Shown here one piece after another: positions 13,125-21,021 of a DNA stretch of 44,383 bases. The position numbers were made by a program, and so were the translations under genes. The notes beneath the pieces are model-generated. The model was not told the DNA's origin, did not search any database, and worked only from the letters and a program-made list of their open reading frames with translations. The stretch spans positions 1 to 44,383 of the IMG/VR virus record IMGVR_UViG_3300025168_009255; one strand, 5' to 3'. The stretch is from a virus. The first letter of the stretch is position 1; each line of letters starts with the position of its first letter.

Positions 13125-14394
13125 AGTCTTCGAATTTAGTAAGATTAGCTATAAACTTTAGGTTGATTTCACCAACACCAATGTTCCTACCTTTTGCAAA
13201 TATAATTTTAGCTAATCCACTTGTAGGATTACCGCTTTCATCTTCATGCAAACCATAATATTCGGGCCTGTATATAAGAGCAACTATATCTGCTGCTTGT
13301 TCTATTTCGCCTGACTCACGCAGGTCGGCCATAGTAGGCTTTGAGTTATGTCGCATACCAACACCACGATTAAGCTGTGATAAAGCTATTATTGCAACAT
13401 TAAGTTCTTTTGCTATGTTCTTTAAAGCTCTTGCAACTTTACTTACCTCTTGTTCTCTAGAACCACCAGAAGCAGACACTAATTGTAAGTAGTCAACAAG
13501 TATAAGCTCTACTTTATTTGTAATAGCGTATTGTTTAATTTTAGATAATAGGTATGATAGACTTGTTTGATTACAGTCGTCAATGATAATAGGAAGATTT
13601 TCTATTTTAGTTACTGATTTATTAATCTTCTTCATTTCTTCTTCGTCAAGAGCTCCTTTGCGTATCCAATGACTATGTACGCCAGAATCTAAACTTACCA
13701 TTCTTTGTATAAGCTGTAGACTTGACATCTCGTAACTAAATATTGCAATACCTTTATTTGCTAACGCAGAATTAAACGCTGTTGTTACTGCAAAACTTGT
13801 TTTACCCATTGATGATGCGCCACCAATTATAACTAAATCTGTTTTTTGCCATCCATTAGTAAAATCATCTAACGATTTGAAACCTGTAGTAATACCAGAT
13901 ATGCCATCTATACTACGTCTTTTTGCTAAATCATCTGTAAAATCTATTAACTGTGTAAGTAATGATTGTTGTTTGTCATCGTTAGGATTATTAATTTTAT
14001 TTTGAAGAGCATCAACCTTGTCTTTAATCTTATCAATCGAATCACTATTTTGTAAACTATTATTAATTTCTATTATACTACTTGCTAAAAGTTTTCTTTG
14101 AGATGTTTCGTATAATTGCATTATCCCTGTTTGGAACTCATTGTGCATTAACAGTGGTTGATTGACAAGACTAACAAGACTTTGGTTGAGTTGTTTCTTA
14201 TTACCTATTTCTTTGTTAAGAGATAAAATATCTGGATTAATACCTTTATCTACTAGCTTAACAAAAGCTTTGTATATGAATACATTATTAATGTCTTCAA
14301 ACATTAATGAATTGAACGTTTGTGCATGTTCAAAATACCTTTTTGAATCTTGGACAATATTTCCAAGTATCATATTTTCTACTTCATAAAACAT
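13102..14394 (-). CDS. dnaB: Replicative DnaB-type DNA helicase
   Basis: 430 residues, close to the family length. N-terminal helical domain (1-105), linker, then a RecA-type ATPase: Walker A GGASSMGKTS (191-200), catalytic Glu in SYEMSS (E222), Walker B LILVDYLQL (298-306), and motifs RALKNIAKELNVAIIALSQL and LRESGEIEQAADIVALIYRP with the C-terminal finger region. It unwinds DNA at the fork as a hexamer. No primase is fused or nearby, so a host primase is probably used. Lies between the small membrane protein and a large unknown gene. Confidence 0.92.
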   Translation of the reverse strand: MFYEVENMILGNIVQDSKRYFEHAQTFNSLMFEDINNVFIYKAFVKLVDKGINPDILSLNKEIGNKKQLNQSLVSLVNQPLLMHNEFQTGIMQLYETSQRKLLASSIIEINNSLQNSDSIDKIKDKVDALQNKINNPNDDKQQSLLTQLIDFTDDLAKRRSIDGISGITTGFKSLDDFTNGWQKTDLVIIGGASSMGKTSFAVTTAFNSALANKGIAIFSYEMSSLQLIQRMVSLDSGVHSHWIRKGALDEEEMKKINKSVTKIENLPIIIDDCNQTSLSYLLSKIKQYAITNKVELILVDYLQLVSASGGSREQEVSKVARALKNIAKELNVAIIALSQLNRGVGMRHNSKPTMADLRESGEIEQAADIVALIYRPEYYGLHEDESGNPTSGLAKIIFAKGRNIGVGEINLKFIANLTKFEDYESSEGF

Positions 14395-14417
14395 ATTTAT
14401 TTAATTGGTTTGCTAAT

Positions 14418-15866
14418 TTATGAATTTATTCTTTTTGATCTCATTAATTCTTGTAAATCATAAGATTTTGATTCATTATTTCTATCACGCTGTAAGTGTC
14501 CTGTAGTGCTTTGACATTTAAAATGTCCACCCATTGTTTTGTGCGTAACAAAACTTCCTGCTATATGGTCATAAAATTTGAATGTGTCAAGCCATGGTAG
14601 ATATTGATACTCTTCTTCAGGTATTTCTATCCTATCATTATAATTATTAGTAAGATTTTGTACTACCATATTGAGTCTTTGTTTTATATCTTTAGGAGTT
14701 TCAATATAACACGCACCAATACCACCTTTACCGTTAGGCTGTATAAGTGTATTATTAGTGTATGAATTAAGTTTTTTCCTAATTACATGATTATCTACGG
14801 CCCACCTGTGAAACAATATCTCATAACTATTTCTAACAGTATAAACTCTGTCCATTACTTTAAAGGAATCTTTACGCCTACGATTGTAGCATTTTTGCCA
14901 TAGTATTGCTCTACCTAAAACAAGATTGTCAGAATTAAGTAAAACTAATATTTTTACAGAGTCGCCCATTTGTGCATAAAATTCTACTTTCTTTTTGTCA
15001 GACTCACTACGCATACATGAATGTCCAAGTGTACCACAGTCTTCAGCATAGCTTGACCAATGATATGCTTTAGGTATGTCTTTTGCATCCCACACCTCAA
15101 ACCTATTAGCATGAGGCCCATTGAACAATAAGCTATCTTCGAACATATTACGTTCACTAGTACTCCAGGGATGATAATATCCTGATCTAATTAACTTTTC
15201 TAATGCTCTACCAAAAGTAGCAATTACACCTTTTGATTCACGTAAACTTTCAGATTTCATATTTTCTGAAATAGAAATACTTTTGTCAAAATGTTCAGAA
15301 TAACCATTAGCTTGTTGTTTTAACATCTCATACAATTTATTAACTGTAAAAAATCCAACTCTAGTAGGGTCGGTTATACCTGTTGATAATGATACTGGCC
15401 ATTCTAAAACATCTTCACTAAAAGCTTGGCCATCAAGTATACCATTATGATAATTACGTAAAAATGTATGTAAATTACATTGTGGTAATGAATCAAACAA
15501 TTGACTTAGTTTTGGATCAATCCTAAATAAACTTTTTACATTGTGTAATTCTAAAAAACCGTATGGTATTTCATAATCTTTCATTGTTCTTAAGTCGAAC
15601 ATATCACAAGGTAGATACTCATTTTCTCTTGTATACCATCGATGCCAATCTGAGTTGATTCTTTGTCTCATGTCAGTTAGTTCCCAACATGGAGAAACTC
15701 TATAACCATCAAACATATGTTCTTGAATAATTGCAAATTCTTGGTTAAGATCTGCATACGACCATATTAAAGTTGCTAAACTTTTACTTTTGTGTTTTCC
15801 ATTTGCTTCGAGATATTCAAATACCTCTTCTTCAGTATTAAACTTTTTAAATTTTATCTTTTGCAT
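14418..15866 (-). CDS. Large conserved hypothetical protein (482 aa)
   Basis: Not recognised with confidence. Visible: YAEDCGTLGHSCMRSESDKK, DSVKILVLLNSDNLVLGRAI then LWQKC, and VMDRVYTVRNSYEILFHRWA. I recall similar SCMR...GRAxLW...DRxY signatures in large uncharacterised proteins of marine phages. No Walker motif, polymerase motif or signal peptide is seen. It sits between helicase and metallopeptidase with gaps of only 2-23 bases. It could act in DNA metabolism or host takeover. Confidence 0.7.
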   Translation of the reverse strand: MQKIKFKKFNTEEEVFEYLEANGKHKSKSLATLIWSYADLNQEFAIIQEHMFDGYRVSPCWELTDMRQRINSDWHRWYTRENEYLPCDMFDLRTMKDYEIPYGFLELHNVKSLFRIDPKLSQLFDSLPQCNLHTFLRNYHNGILDGQAFSEDVLEWPVSLSTGITDPTRVGFFTVNKLYEMLKQQANGYSEHFDKSISISENMKSESLRESKGVIATFGRALEKLIRSGYYHPWSTSERNMFEDSLLFNGPHANRFEVWDAKDIPKAYHWSSYAEDCGTLGHSCMRSESDKKKVEFYAQMGDSVKILVLLNSDNLVLGRAILWQKCYNRRRKDSFKVMDRVYTVRNSYEILFHRWAVDNHVIRKKLNSYTNNTLIQPNGKGGIGACYIETPKDIKQRLNMVVQNLTNNYNDRIEIPEEEYQYLPWLDTFKFYDHIAGSFVTHKTMGGHFKCQSTTGHLQRDRNNESKSYDLQELMRSKRINS

Positions 15867-15868
15867 AA

Positions 15869-17191
15869 TTAAAATGGTATATTAACTTGTTTCGGATTTT
15901 GATATGGAATCTCTAAAGGCTTGTAATACATCTTGTCTTCTCCAGGACTATAATATGCTATTAGCTCTGCAAACTCTGTGTCATACACGGGATATATGGC
16001 GTCAGGATCTACGTAACCCATACCTGCATAACCATAGTTATCTAAAAAATCTATTCCATATTCTACATTGCATCGATTGCAATTTGGATTAACACAAACT
16101 TTATGTGAATTTATTATTTTTAAGTCATCTACACATTCTTTGCATTCATTAACATCTAATAGGTTAGCCTCTGCTTCGTTGTAAATTTTATCACCATAAT
16201 AATCTACTCCATAGCTTCTATTCCAATCTGCTTCTTCTTGTTCCTGTTCCCATTCTTTTGCATAGTCTGTATATGGTTTAGTTTGGACATCAACAAATTT
16301 TCTTTTATGTATTTTTGTGTCAACCACACCTTGGTAAACTTGATATTTTTCTTCAGGTTTATGATATTGTTTTTCTAAGCCAAGTCGGCTGGATATATCA
16401 AACATAAGTCCAAGAGTATTTTCTGCTTCTTTGACTATTACATATTCTTCATCTTGATGTGCATTGTAATAACCTGAGCTAATATTTGACATACAAACAT
16501 TGATACCGTCTTTTTTAAGCTGTCCAACATCTGTAGTAAATGTTTTTGAAAACTTAAATCCTCTGTTTTTTACTAAATCTTTAATTTTTGTACGAAACTT
16601 TTCATCATTCATTTCTGTACCATTAATATCCATAGAGAAATCTTCGTTACCTTTTCTGTCTGTTTGTAATGCATAGCCTACGTCTGCAAAGAATAATTTG
16701 TCAGCTTTGCTTGAGCCAACGCATCCAACTTCTTCTGCAGCAAAGAATGCTAACTTACACACATCTAAGTTTGCAATAAGATTAAGACAGGCCCATATAC
16801 CAACTTTATCATCTGCACCACAACCCGCTGGAATTGTAAACTTGCCACCGTATTGTTTTTGTATAGCATTTGTATAGCCAAATAAAGTGTCAAGACCTTC
16901 TTTAGTTTTACCTTGTCCAATATGTAGATGATCTATTATACTATGAACTGTGTCTGTGTGTGATACAAAACATGGATAGTGTTCATTACCACTAACGCTA
17001 CCCTTGGTAACATATATGTTTTGTATTTCTTGAGATAAAAGTTTAATTGTTTCTACATGATAGTTAATATCATGATTTTGTTTTTTTAACAATTCCAATT
17101 GTTGTATTATGTACTCTATCATTGACGATTCTTGATAAGAAGCGCTTTGTACTTTTAATATTTCTGCTAATTCGAACTGTATTTTCATCAT
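15869..17191 (-). CDS. M20-type zinc metallopeptidase with C-terminal Cys cluster
   Basis: 440 residues. Metal ligands of the PepT/M20-like fold are in order: SHTDTVH (H78, D80), GADDKVG (D127/D128), AAEEVGCVGS (E153/E154), QTDR (D178) and NAHQDEE (H245). All are intact, so it is probably an active aminopeptidase or related hydrolase acting in the host cytoplasm (no signal peptide). After the catalytic part (~1-275) is a 165-residue extension with CxxC-12-C-4-CxxC at 350-374, a likely zinc knuckle. A peptidase amid replication genes is unusual; the target is unknown. Its start overlaps the upstream gene by 4 bases. Confidence 0.8.
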   Translation of the reverse strand: MMKIQFELAEILKVQSASYQESSMIEYIIQQLELLKKQNHDINYHVETIKLLSQEIQNIYVTKGSVSGNEHYPCFVSHTDTVHSIIDHLHIGQGKTKEGLDTLFGYTNAIQKQYGGKFTIPAGCGADDKVGIWACLNLIANLDVCKLAFFAAEEVGCVGSSKADKLFFADVGYALQTDRKGNEDFSMDINGTEMNDEKFRTKIKDLVKNRGFKFSKTFTTDVGQLKKDGINVCMSNISSGYYNAHQDEEYVIVKEAENTLGLMFDISSRLGLEKQYHKPEEKYQVYQGVVDTKIHKRKFVDVQTKPYTDYAKEWEQEQEEADWNRSYGVDYYGDKIYNEAEANLLDVNECKECVDDLKIINSHKVCVNPNCNRCNVEYGIDFLDNYGYAGMGYVDPDAIYPVYDTEFAELIAYYSPGEDKMYYKPLEIPYQNPKQVNIPF

Positions 17192-17490
17192 ATTAATCTT
17201 TTGTTTATATTGTTTTTAGCTTGTTCTGATTTTTTCTGTCTTTGTACCCAGTTTTTACCTCGTAGTCCTGGATATTTTTCTTGCAATAATCTACTACATC
17301 TTTCTATAGATTTTGGTTTAGGATATTTTTTATATATAAACATATTTTGTAATAATTCTTTTGCGCTTATATCATGATTATTCATAGAGTCCCATATTAT
17401 TCGAGCTACTAATCTTTGGTCGTCATCTGCATAAGCAATATCTTCTTGTAAGATATTTGATACTTTTGTTTTAAGACTGTTTACTTTCAT
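17188..17490 (-). CDS. Conserved hypothetical phage protein (100 aa)
   Basis: Helical, basic at the end: DDDQRLVARIIWDSMNNHDI, SIERCSRLLQEKYPGLRGKN, WVQRQKKSEQAKNN. The ERxxRxxQExxPxLRG pattern is one I associate with small early proteins of Bacteroidetes phages with unknown function; it may be an HTH-like nucleic-acid binder. ATGA overlaps at both ends. Confidence 0.6.
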   Translation of the reverse strand: MKVNSLKTKVSNILQEDIAYADDDQRLVARIIWDSMNNHDISAKELLQNMFIYKKYPKPKSIERCSRLLQEKYPGLRGKNWVQRQKKSEQAKNNINKRLI

Positions 17491-17585
17491 TGTTCTAAAA
17501 TTTGTTTAATTCTTTTTACTAATGTATATGCACTTATACTTCCCATTTCAAATTCTTCAATTTGATACAATATTCTATCTTTCAT
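17487..17585 (-). CDS. Tiny hypothetical protein (32 aa)
   Basis: MKDRILYQIEEFEMGSISAY TLVKRIKQILEQ, in two amphipathic helices. Its stop overlaps the next start as ATGA and its start overlaps the previous gene's end by 11 bases, leaving no gap. Below the usual length cut-off, but placement favours a real gene. Confidence 0.5.
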   Translation of the reverse strand: MKDRILYQIEEFEMGSISAYTLVKRIKQILEQ

Positions 17586-17958
17586 TTTTAAAAAACATTT
17601 CAGATACATATATAGAATCATGTATGTATGGAGTAAAGTTTAATATGAGCATATCATTGTTTCTGTTTGTTTGTGATACACTCATGTTTGATGTACCATC
17701 TTTACAAAAAGCTTCTACTACTCTGTAAGTTTTGACTGTATCTCCATATTCTTTATAGTCGCCTATAACTAATACCGTCAATACTGTATCAGGTATTGTA
17801 TATTCTAAATACATTTCATCAAACGGATAATTATTACCATCTTTAACTATTGCAAATTCTTTTTTACCAACGACAACAATATAATTTTTTGACATTTGTG
17901 CGTATGATGCTAACGAGAATGTTAGTATGCATAATAAACTACTTAATTTTTTCAGCAT
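17575..17958 (-). CDS. Exported protein with signal peptide (127 aa)
   Basis: MLKKLSSLLCILTFSLASYA^Q is a textbook Bacteroidetes Sec signal peptide with a Gln at +1. The mature part (~106 residues) is beta-rich with one Cys (VEAFCKDG) and no membrane anchor, so it should end up in the periplasm. No homology recognised. A phage protein exported early in infection suggests exclusion of competing phages or envelope modification (inference). Confidence 0.6.
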   Translation of the reverse strand: MLKKLSSLLCILTFSLASYAQMSKNYIVVVGKKEFAIVKDGNNYPFDEMYLEYTIPDTVLTVLVIGDYKEYGDTVKTYRVVEAFCKDGTSNMSVSQTNRNNDMLILNFTPYIHDSIYVSEMFFKNER

Positions 17959-18238
17959 GTTTTCTATTTTCTAATTCGTAATCTTCTTGTAACAAGTCAA
18001 CTTTTTTGACTATATTCTTTTTACTTGGTAATGAACTAAAGATTTTACTTTTAGTCTTTGTTATAGCTTTAAGTTTTTGTGCATATGTATGCACGTCTTT
18101 AGCTAAATGACTGCGTATATCTTCATAGTTCTCACCATCTTGTAGTTCAGCCACTTGTGTGACATTCCATTTTTCTGATTCGAAGTTACCAGTGTTAATT
18201 GCCACAGAGTAACTAATACTAATCTCTTTAATCTTCAT
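17939..18238 (-). CDS. Conserved hypothetical phage protein (99 aa)
   Basis: I start at ATG 18238 (MKIKEISISYSVAINTGNFE), which overlaps the previous stop by 11 bases; an in-frame Met at 18292 lies deep in the upstream gene. Beta-strand N-terminus, then VTQVAEL and ENYEDIRSHLAKDVHTYAQK, a layout I recall in many phage accessory proteins (GNxES...). The C-terminal third is Lys-rich coil. Function unknown. Confidence 0.55.
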   Translation of the reverse strand: MKIKEISISYSVAINTGNFESEKWNVTQVAELQDGENYEDIRSHLAKDVHTYAQKLKAITKTKSKIFSSLPSKKNIVKKVDLLQEDYELENRKHAEKIK

Positions 18239-18518
18239 CTCTATTATGTTCTTGTGCATCCTCTCGTCTGCGCTCATTATATTCGTATTCACTAATAATA
18301 GTATATTGTGAATCGTCTTCTTCGCATTCTGAACATCTCATATATTCTTCAGCGTGTTCTTTGCAAGAGTTACATATGTCGGTTTCTGCAAAAAATTGAG
18401 AATCACAACAATTACTTGCTCGGCTTCCTTCTTCATCCACGCCACAACAGCTGGTAACCTCATCAGAGGTAAAGCCATCGTCTTGTGGATTAGACAGTTT
18501 ATATTTATCATAATTCAT
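18228..18518 (-). CDS. Small zinc-ribbon-like protein (96 aa)
   Basis: Start placed at 18518 because it forms TAATG with the upstream stop (in-frame Met at 18527 is an alternative). The protein has CC, CC, CxxC and CxxC pairs (TSCCG, NCCD, CNSCKEH, RCSECEED) followed by a very acidic/Arg C-terminus. Probably binds one or two zinc ions; could act as a transcription or DNA/RNA adaptor. Family not recognised. Confidence 0.6.
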   Translation of the reverse strand: MNYDKYKLSNPQDDGFTSDEVTSCCGVDEEGSRASNCCDSQFFAETDICNSCKEHAEEYMRCSECEEDDSQYTIISEYEYNERRREDAQEHNRDED

Positions 18519-18910
18519 TACCACCATGCCCAGTATAGAATTTTGTAACCTTTTTTAATGTAGTCCATAGATTTATCTATAGACTCTAAGTCTTGTTCTT
18601 TGTAGTGGTCACAAGCATCGTCTCCCCAAAAGAATCCAGCTCTTTCTTGTAGTGTGCCTGTTAGTATTTTGGTTTGAAGTTCAAGTAAATCTTGATGCGT
18701 AACTTGTAATTTATGCTGTGCATTAAATCCACCCATTGAACTAGTATAAGCGTCACCACCTTTATCTGCATACAAATTATCAAACCAACCATGAAGATAT
18801 GGATGTTTACGCCAAGTTGTTATGTCTACTTCTACAGATGGTTTGTATTTAAAATCTATATGTTTTCTGTTTCTGCCTTTGTAAGCAATTAATCCATGAT
18901 CTAATCCCAT
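18518..18910 (-). CDS. Conserved phage protein (130 aa)
   Basis: MGLDHGLIAYKGRNRKHIDF opening and ITTWRKHPYLHGWFDNLYAD are features of a small-protein family widespread in phages (MGLD...WRKxxxxHxWF...). Aromatic C-terminus (YKILYWAWW). I do not know its function. Two bases from the HTH gene at one end, TAATG at the other. Confidence 0.6.
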   Translation of the reverse strand: MGLDHGLIAYKGRNRKHIDFKYKPSVEVDITTWRKHPYLHGWFDNLYADKGGDAYTSSMGGFNAQHKLQVTHQDLLELQTKILTGTLQERAGFFWGDDACDHYKEQDLESIDKSMDYIKKGYKILYWAWW

Positions 18911-18912
18911 AA

Positions 18913-19080
18913 TTATTTTTTTAAATATTGATAAACTCTAGCTTGTGTTAAGTCTAGTTTTTTTGCTATGTCACTTACTTTGTAACCAAAGAATCGTAAC
19001 ATTTTTGCGTAATACGCTTTTCTTTTAGTGCTAAACTTTTTAAGTTTTCTCCACTCTTTTAATTTACTGTTGTAATTCAT
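18913..19080 (-). CDS. Small helix-turn-helix protein (55 aa)
   Basis: Basic N-terminus (MNYNSKLKEWRKLKKFSTKR) followed by a clear HTH, GYKVSDIAKKLDLTQARVYQ (32-51), ending YLKK. Candidate transcriptional regulator of phage genes. Two bases separate it from the neighbouring genes on each side. Too short for common ORF cut-offs, but well supported by motif and packing. Confidence 0.65.
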   Translation of the reverse strand: MNYNSKLKEWRKLKKFSTKRKAYYAKMLRFFGYKVSDIAKKLDLTQARVYQYLKK

Positions 19081-19082
19081 AA

Positions 19083-19244
19083 TTATTTTGTTATTGTTAC
19101 TTGTGTTTCTAAAAATTCTAATAAATATTTTGCGTAACTAGTTGCAAACACTTCACCCTGAAAGGTGAACTCTTCTTTTTTAGATGCAACGGCTATGTCG
19201 TAAGCCTTTTTTAATAATGCTACATTTTTTGATGTTATCATCAT
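19083..19244 (-). CDS. Small hypothetical protein (53 aa)
   Basis: MMITSKNVALLKKAYDIAVA, then KKEEFTFQGEVFATSYAKYL. The phrase FxFxGxxFxTxYAKYLxEyL is one I recall from tiny phage proteins. Two possible adjacent ATGs (19244, 19241). Packed with 1-2-base gaps. Function unknown. Confidence 0.55.
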   Translation of the reverse strand: MMITSKNVALLKKAYDIAVASKKEEFTFQGEVFATSYAKYLLEFLETQVTITK

Positions 19245-19245
19245 A

Positions 19246-19569
19246 TTATTTACCGTAATATTCGTCTAGTGCACGCTGTTTACGTGTCTTTGCTTTTTTC
19301 TTTATAGGTTTACTTTTTTGTTTTTTAGTTAAACCTCTTTTGTTAAGTACCTTGCGTCTGTATACAGAGAATATAAATCCACCAACAAAACTCGAACCTG
19401 TTAACACAGTCGAACCTGTTAGTATCATTGGCAATACTAATGTTAGGCATATGTCCCAGTAAGGACCATACTTTTTAATCTTATTGTAATTATTCTTGTA
19501 TACATCTAGCAGTGTAAAGGTATATACACCAGCTGCACAGCTACCTAACAGTAACCATGTAAAAAACAT
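19246..19569 (-). CDS. Membrane protein with basic tail (107 aa)
   Basis: Hydrophobic segments at 1-21 (MFFTWLLLGSCAAGVYTFTL) and ~40-70 (LTLVLPMILTGSTVLTGSSF VGGFIFSVY), then a strongly basic cytoplasmic tail (RRKVLNKRGLTKKQKSKPIK...). TAATG with the upstream gene. May anchor DNA or protein to the inner membrane; function unknown. Confidence 0.6.
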   Translation of the reverse strand: MFFTWLLLGSCAAGVYTFTLLDVYKNNYNKIKKYGPYWDICLTLVLPMILTGSTVLTGSSFVGGFIFSVYRRKVLNKRGLTKKQKSKPIKKKAKTRKQRALDEYYGK

Positions 19570-19745
19570 TATTGTTCTTTGTCCAGGTCTTTTTGTTTTT
19601 CGAGCTCTTGTTCACGAGCTGCGACTTGTTCTGCTGTTTTTAAATCTTGTTGTCTTAACATATCGACATCATATAACAGTTCTTTTAAAGTTCTTCTTTT
19701 TATTTCTCTTCTTAATTCTCTTAACGATTCTTTATTTCTACCCAT
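19569..19745 (-). CDS. Small charged helical protein (58 aa)
   Basis: MGRNKESLRELRREIKRRTL followed by a continuous charged helix (VAAREQELEKQKDLDKEQ), probably a coiled coil. Shares TAATG with the next gene and overlaps the upstream one by 8 bases. Function unknown. Confidence 0.55.
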   Translation of the reverse strand: MGRNKESLRELRREIKRRTLKELLYDVDMLRQQDLKTAEQVAAREQELEKQKDLDKEQ

Positions 19746-19836
19746 TTTTTATTAAATTATAAATTATTAATGTAGTCATTGTAAGAAGCACAGCATATAT
19801 AATGAGTGCTTCAACGATTGGCTGATGTTCTTTCAT
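19738..19836 (-). CDS. Single-span micro-membrane protein (32 aa)
   Basis: MKEHQPIVEA followed by LIIYAVLLTMTTLIIYNLI and a Lys/Asn/Gly end. It starts as ATGA on the previous stop, with AGGAG seven bases upstream, one of very few Shine-Dalgarno-like sites in the window. Likely inner-membrane. Confidence 0.55.
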   Translation of the reverse strand: MKEHQPIVEALIIYAVLLTMTTLIIYNLIKNG

Positions 19837-19925
19837 AGTTTATCTCCTAGTATTTTAAATATAATAAGTAGGTTAGTAACTAATGTGATGGTGTTCATCC
19901 ATTTTTCTTTAGTTATCTTAGACAT
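19833..19925 (-). CDS. Single-span micro-membrane protein (30 aa)
   Basis: MSKITKEKWMNTI then TLVTNLLIIFKILGDKL. A longer frame begins at 20042 but would run through the upstream gene, so the Met at 19925 is preferred (8-base overlap with the upstream stop). Short membrane segment with positive N-terminus. Confidence 0.5.
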   Translation of the reverse strand: MSKITKEKWMNTITLVTNLLIIFKILGDKL

Positions 19926-20178
19926 CTTGCTTCTCTTTTGAGAAAATGTCTGCAAAATTAGCAAATACTTCATCCATTTGTTTATTAGGTTCATCTTTAG
20001 TTTCAGGTTCTTCTTTATTATCAATGTTTGATAACTTAACAACCGTGTCTATAACATCTTTAAGTGAGCTATGCATTTGTACCATTTCTTCAAGAGTGTA
20101 TTGCACCTCTATCTTGCCTAGTTCAAACTGTACCTCTTCGCTGATGTTCATTTTGATATTCTCTAATTTAAATTTCAT
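19918..20178 (-). CDS. Hypothetical acidic protein (86 aa)
   Basis: MKFKLENIKMNISEEVQFEL, then helical sequence (YTLEEMVQMHSSLKDVIDTV) and an acidic linker (NKEEPETKDEPNKQMDEVF). One base from the upstream gene. Helical bundle or adaptor likely; no family recognised. Confidence 0.55.
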   Translation of the reverse strand: MKFKLENIKMNISEEVQFELGKIEVQYTLEEMVQMHSSLKDVIDTVVKLSNIDNKEEPETKDEPNKQMDEVFANFADIFSKEKQDV

Positions 20179-20179
20179 A

Positions 20180-20587
20180 TTATTTAAGTTTTGTGATTCT
20201 AAAGTTATTGTTTATTGGTTTTCTGGAAGCTGATAAGTATTTACCTATCTCGCCCTTTACGTTAGCAAACGCATCGCGATATTTTTTTATACTTCCAAAT
20301 GTATATTCTGTGTGAGTATCCCACAATTGTAATTCCTGTTCTAGTTGTAGCTCAGAGCTGTAATACTTCTCGAGTATAATGCATGAGCGATGTTCTTTAA
20401 GATACTTGTACTTAACCTTCTTGACTTGATAGCCATCAGGATAACTTTGTACACGCATATTGTTAGGAACGACAATAACAATACTAGTGTCCTTATCAGT
20501 TCTGTAATAAGGGATACACTTGTTTGTTTGCTCCGCAAGGATTGCATTTGCTACGAAGTCTTTGTTTGAAATTTGAATAGTTGCCAT
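20180..20587 (-). CDS. Hypothetical protein (135 aa)
   Basis: MATIQISNKDFVANAILAEQ, a beta segment (TSIVIVVPNNMRVQSYPDGY), a basic stretch (QVKKVKYKYLKEHRSCIILE) and helical C-terminus. Preceded by an 86-base gap that starts with an AT-rich leader. No motif recognised. Confidence 0.55.
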   Translation of the reverse strand: MATIQISNKDFVANAILAEQTNKCIPYYRTDKDTSIVIVVPNNMRVQSYPDGYQVKKVKYKYLKEHRSCIILEKYYSSELQLEQELQLWDTHTEYTFGSIKKYRDAFANVKGEIGKYLSASRKPINNNFRITKLK

Positions 20588-20673
20588 AGTATATATTTAA
20601 TTGGCAGTTCGGTAAATGAATACCTAACGAAATCAGTCGCTAGCTGTTGCTTTATAGTGTGTGCTCACTGTTA

Positions 20674-21021
20674 TTAATACTTGATGATTGCATAATTAGA
20701 CATTAGTGACATGTTACTATCTACGTCAAAGAACATAGACCTAACATTAGGCTTAAAGCTTTTTACTGCTTCGATTGCAGATGGAAAGTTATCCATACCT
20801 GCATGTATTACACGTTTGATTAACCAAGTAGTTCTCTCTACTTTATTACCACGTGTTTCAATAACAACTAACTTGTAATTGCTATCTTTTACTTTACTTA
20901 TCAACCTATCATATTTACTAATCTCAGGAGTACATGCTTTTTGCACAGATCCTGTGTAGTAATTACTGCTTGATAAATCTTTTGATGATGCATAGTTTGC
21001 ATCGAAATTGTAATCTCTCAT
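20674..21021 (-). CDS. Hypothetical protein (115 aa)
   Basis: Polar N-terminus (MRDYNFDANYASSKDLSSSN), then KYDRLISKVKDSNYKLVVIE and a helical/strand C-terminus. First gene downstream (on the minus strand) of the candidate origin, with an AT-rich leader ATATATATTAAG. Function unknown; position makes an early or replication role possible. Confidence 0.55.
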   Translation of the reverse strand: MRDYNFDANYASSKDLSSSNYYTGSVQKACTPEISKYDRLISKVKDSNYKLVVIETRGNKVERTTWLIKRVIHAGMDNFPSAIEAVKSFKPNVRSMFFDVDSNMSLMSNYAIIKY

